From Cymbidium sinense (taxonomy: Eukaryota; Streptophyta; Magnoliopsida; Asparagales; Orchidaceae), in the NCBI GenBank assembly GCA_021442155.1, contig CM038216.1, forward strand, positions 83,672,945-83,736,944: DNA of 64,000 nt. The letters run 5' to 3'. The translations under genes were made by a program, and so were the position numbers. The notes beneath the pieces were generated by a model that had not been told where the DNA came from, ran no database searches, and saw nothing but the letters and a program-made list of their open reading frames with translations. The stretch's first letter is position 1; each line of letters opens with the position of its first letter. Shown piece after piece: positions 60,958 through 64,000 of this stretch.

Positions 60958-61440
60958 TTTGGCTTTATGATTGTAGATTTAATTTATAGAATATGATTGA
61001 ATGTATGATTGATTCATGAGAAAATCAATTCAATTTGGGTTTTGGAATGAAGGAATTTGGCTAAGTCAATGGAGTTGGTGTAAGTTTGGATTTTGATTTG
61101 ATTTAGTTTTGATGATTTAAATGTATATTTTATTTAAATTTGTGAAGATGATTGAAAATATGATTGATTTGTGAGAAAATCAATTGAGTTTGACTTGATT
61201 TGGATTAAGATTTTGGCTAAGTCCATGGGTTAGTCATATGGCTTAGGAAGGGTTTTGATTAAATTTGATATAGTTTGATTTACTTTTGATCATTTGAATG
61301 TAGATTTGATTTATATTTATGAAGATGATTGAAGATATAAATTTATTATGAGAAAATCAATTGATTTTGGATTGATTTGGATTAAGATTTGGCCAAGAAG
61401 AAAATATATGGCTTAGGAAGGGTTTCAAGTTTGGATTTGA
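60958..61440 (+). repeat. Three-copy tandem repeat of about 155-180 bp
   Basis: Each unit contains GATGATTGAA, then GATTGATTTGTGAGAAAATC, then GGATTTGATTTAG-like sequence. The GAGAAAATCAATT core occurs near 61,018, 61,172 and 61,351. Later units also share GGCTTAGGAAGGGTTT (61,241 and 61,411). The unit ends are diffuse. Confidence 0.7.
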
Positions 61441-62699
61441 TCATGGGCTTCAATCATTTGGTTTTGGAATTTGATTTGGATTTGAATTTGATAAACTGAA
61501 CTTGAGGTTTGAGAGAACATGGATTATTAGTTATAGTGTGGATTATCCTAACCCCAAGGCATAACCTAACTATAGTTAACCCTTCTAAGTCTTTAAGCTT
61601 AAGTTAATTGTTTACCTAATTGTTAGAAGTGTCTTAGTGAAGTCTGTCTAGAAGACTCCTAAGTCTAAGATGGGAAGATTGAATCCACACCAAAAGTGAG
61701 GTCAATTTTTGCTCCATAGTGTTGCCTTTAAGATAGATGATTGGAAGACCAAGCCAAGTTTCACATTATACTAGATATAATGATTTGTTTTAGACTATGC
61801 ATACATGAGAACAACATAGTTCCATCCTCTACATCAGTATGAAGTTTAAGAGGTGGGATCGTCACGTGTCAAAGGAGATCTCAAGTTATTTACAGTGAGG
61901 TTGACATATGAGGATGCGCTTACTACCTCCCTCAAAATCAATAAGTCTATTCTTATGAACTTGGCCAAAGTTAAAAAATAAAAAAAAGGTAAAAGAAAAA
62001 GAAAAAGAAAGGGAAAAAAAAAGTGAAAATGAAAAAGAAAATAAAAGGGAGCGAAAATAGACTTGGAGGAGGACGTGAAGCATGAAATTAAATTCTATCC
62101 ATAGTTCTTTACTCCATTCAAACATATGGGTATGACCACTTGACCTACACTAAGTAAAGGAAGGGGCCCATTGAGAGGCAATCCCAAGAGTGGAAAACCT
62201 CTTTATTGGCCACCCAATAAAAGATATGCCCCAGCCTACCGAGGAATTATATCCATATAGACTTAGAATCTAGTTCATAGATGAGCCTTATATGGGTAAG
62301 CAGCCCAACTCTTCTCAGAGATTTCCTGAGGTGAATCTTGAGCCATAGTGATGAAGACCGGCTCCAAAGCAAAGCATAAGTGTATCCAAGTGTATGTGAA
62401 AAATTAGGCATCGCTTTGGAACCTTAGCTCTAACCCCACTTTCCTCTCATAAAGTTGAGGGTTTGGTAGTTAAGGAAGCCCCTAAGTCATCCATAGGTGT
62501 GAAGACTCAAAGGTTCTTTCATTGAACATCATCCTTAAGTCATGAAATTGATGTAGAACTTGAGGATGATTCATATAAAGATTTAATATTTTCCTTTTGA
62601 TTGGATCTTGTGTTCATAATTTAGCAAAGAAAGGGTTAACCCTTATACTTGGTCAAAGCAGTAACTATTTTGAAAGAATATGGAAGAACAAATGCAAAA
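61441..62699. other. Non-coding stretch before the gypsy remnant
   Basis: No gene or RNA recognised. A purine-only tract (AAAAGGTAAAAGAAAAAGAA and continuation) covers about 61,972-62,055 and could be a decayed polypurine or low-complexity tract. The minus-strand frame at 61,886-62,125 is only its Ser/Phe-rich complement. The region may be part of the retrotransposon that follows, but I could not place a primer-binding site or an LTR. Confidence 0.4.
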
Positions 62700-64000
62700 G
62701 CTCTCAATCAAGACTAGGACTAAGATTTGGTATAAGGTCTAGTTGATGACTATTATCTAGTCATCACCAATCATTTAGAATCGATTCTTTTCAAATCACA
62801 TTAACTCATTTGAGGAGCTATGCTTACAAACTTTAGATGATCAAAATGATTTTGAAGTCAAAGATGCATAGCTAGAGTTCGAAGAAGAGATCGAGTCAAC
62901 CATCGACAAGTCAAGGAAATTGACTTAGAACTAAAAAAAGATCCATGAACATACATGCTTTGTTGAATGAAATTGAAACCAATGACTTAGTTAGCTATTG
63001 GATGAGTTTAAGGACTACTTTGCATGGTGTTATGAAGAGATACTGATTGGCTCTGACGTAGCAACCATAAACTAGTAATAATGCTAACCCTATCAAGAAA
63101 ACTCAGAGCGCAACATAGAACAATAGGTCATTTTAAGTCAAGGAATTGATCGATGCTAGCTTCATCTAGGAAGAAAAATACCTAGTTAGCCGCCATCCCG
63201 CTAAGAAAAGATTGGCAAAATTCACATATGTGTCAATTTTAGGATTTAAATAGGGTATGTCAAAAGATGAATTTTCACTACCAATGTCAGCTAATGGTGT
63301 ACATTGCCTCATCTCATGCGCCTTTTCATAGATGGCTTATCTAGATATAACCAAATAAAGATGGCTCAAGATGAAATATACTTTTAGAACCATGATCAAT
63401 CTATCATTATAAGGTCATGCCTTTAGCCTTTAAAATGCTTGCTACCAAATTATGACTAATAATCAATGAACTCATTCATTATCGGTTGAGTGTTATGTCG
63501 ATGATCTCATGGTCAAAAGTAGAGAAAAGGAAGACCATCTCTTGACTTGAGAATAGTTTTCAATAGTTAAGATAGTTTAACCTTAAAATGAACACCAAGT
63601 GTGCATTCAAAGTAGCTGTGGAAATTCCTTTAGTTTGTTGTCTATGCCGGAATCAAAATTGATCTAGAGATGATCAAGGCGTAATAAAATGCCACTAAAA
63701 GTTTAACTCAACTCGATCATTCTAAGGGCTTATCTAAGATGCTTTATATCCAACCTATCAAAGATCCCATTCTCGCGACTTGTCAAAAGGATGCCAAGTT
63801 TAAGGGATGACAAGTGTGAGCATGCCATCAAGGCATCAAGCATTACGATGTCACCGTGGGTTCTAGTAGTATCCCAAGTGCTCACACTTTACACTATTGT
63901 AGATGACTCCTTTGGTGCTTTGTTGGCCCAAAATGGAAGGAAAATGGTCTCTACCACATCTAATCCGAGGCTAATTATCCACCCATTAAGCATTATCTAG
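62700..64000 (+). mobile_element. Decayed Ty3/gypsy pol, runs off the window end
   Basis: Ordered fragments of gypsy polyprotein are readable in changing frames. EFKDYFAWCYEEI (63,004 on) is the segment ahead of the reverse transcriptase. KDEFSLPM-like and YNQIKMA (63,346-63,366) are core reverse transcriptase motifs. CYVDDLMVKSREKEDHLL (63,491 on) carries the catalytic YVDD (63,494-63,505). NTKCAFK follows near 63,590, then DDKCEHAIK and SFGALLAQN (63,907-63,933), the start of RNase H, and NYPPIKHYL at the window edge. YNQIKMA and YVDD lie in different frames, and many stops separate them. No intact gag, protease or integrase was found. Confidence 0.85.
63004..64000 (+). pseudogene. Gypsy reverse transcriptase/RNase H remnant
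   Basis: Reverse transcriptase copies element RNA into DNA and RNase H removes the RNA strand. The catalytic YVDD is present and the fingers/palm motifs are in the right order and spacing, but at least two frameshifts and several stops interrupt the domain. The last open frame (63,791 to the end) holds the RNase H start and is cut by the window edge. The sequence CYVDDLMVKS is typical of plant gypsy elements; I do not assign a finer lineage. It is non-functional. Confidence 0.83.

Overview
This is nuclear DNA from a land plant, almost certainly non-genic heterochromatin. The evidence is degenerate plant-type telomeric repeat (CCCTAAA/TTTAGGG) filling most of 2.65-57.4 kb, fragments of a plant glycine-rich RNA-binding protein (GRP) gene, fragments of plant ribosomal stalk protein P0, a plant L1-type LINE with a DUF4283/zinc-knuckle ORF1, and a decayed Ty3/gypsy pol. 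The species cannot be fixed; the GRP ending in NWRN recalls monocot GRPs, which is only a weak hint. I found no intact protein-coding gene, no tRNA, no rRNA and no CRISPR array.

Layout. 1-2,304: AT-rich unique or dispersed-repeat DNA. 2,305-57,470: about 55 kb of telomere-derived macrosatellite. Its blocks of CCTAAA/ACTAAA/AATAAA repeat, clusters of near-canonical CCCTAAA, a recurring punctuation motif (TTTACTTAATTT plus an A-run) and GRP fragments recur in a fixed order, so this is a higher-order repeat and not a simple array. At 24.2-28.5 kb the array changes to ACTAATAA/AAT repeats, interrupted by a G-rich block at 25.6-25.85 kb. At 28.51-31.67 kb a LINE that lacks ORF2 is inserted. At 32.7-38.6 kb two P0 retrocopies and four GRP copies are clustered. 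The array is on the CCCTAAA strand up to about 38.70 kb, on the TTTAGGG strand from 38.70 to 41.10, on CCCTAAA from 43.25 to 53.56 and on TTTAGGG from 53.56 to 57.41. A diverged 2.1-2.3 kb inverted repeat of non-telomeric DNA (41.10-43.25 and 57.41-59.69 kb) accompanies these switches. 59.7-64 kb is non-telomeric: TTGGTCAA-type low-complexity DNA, a three-copy tandem repeat, and a broken gypsy reverse transcriptase/RNase H.

How the parts fit. All three kinds of retrocopy (GRP, P0, LINE) end in poly(A) that runs directly into CCCTAAA DNA, and GRP and P0 are 5'-truncated. This is the orientation expected if telomeric G-strand 3' ends (at a chromosome end or at an internal TTT/A nick) primed reverse transcription on poly(A) RNA. 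The GRP copies share the same 5' truncation point and the same 3' telomeric flank, so one insertion was later multiplied as part of the macrosatellite by tandem duplication and inversion. Some of the sequence degeneracy (CCCTGG-like and CTTCTT-like patches) resembles known long-read base-calling errors in telomeric DNA and should be excluded before it is treated as biology.
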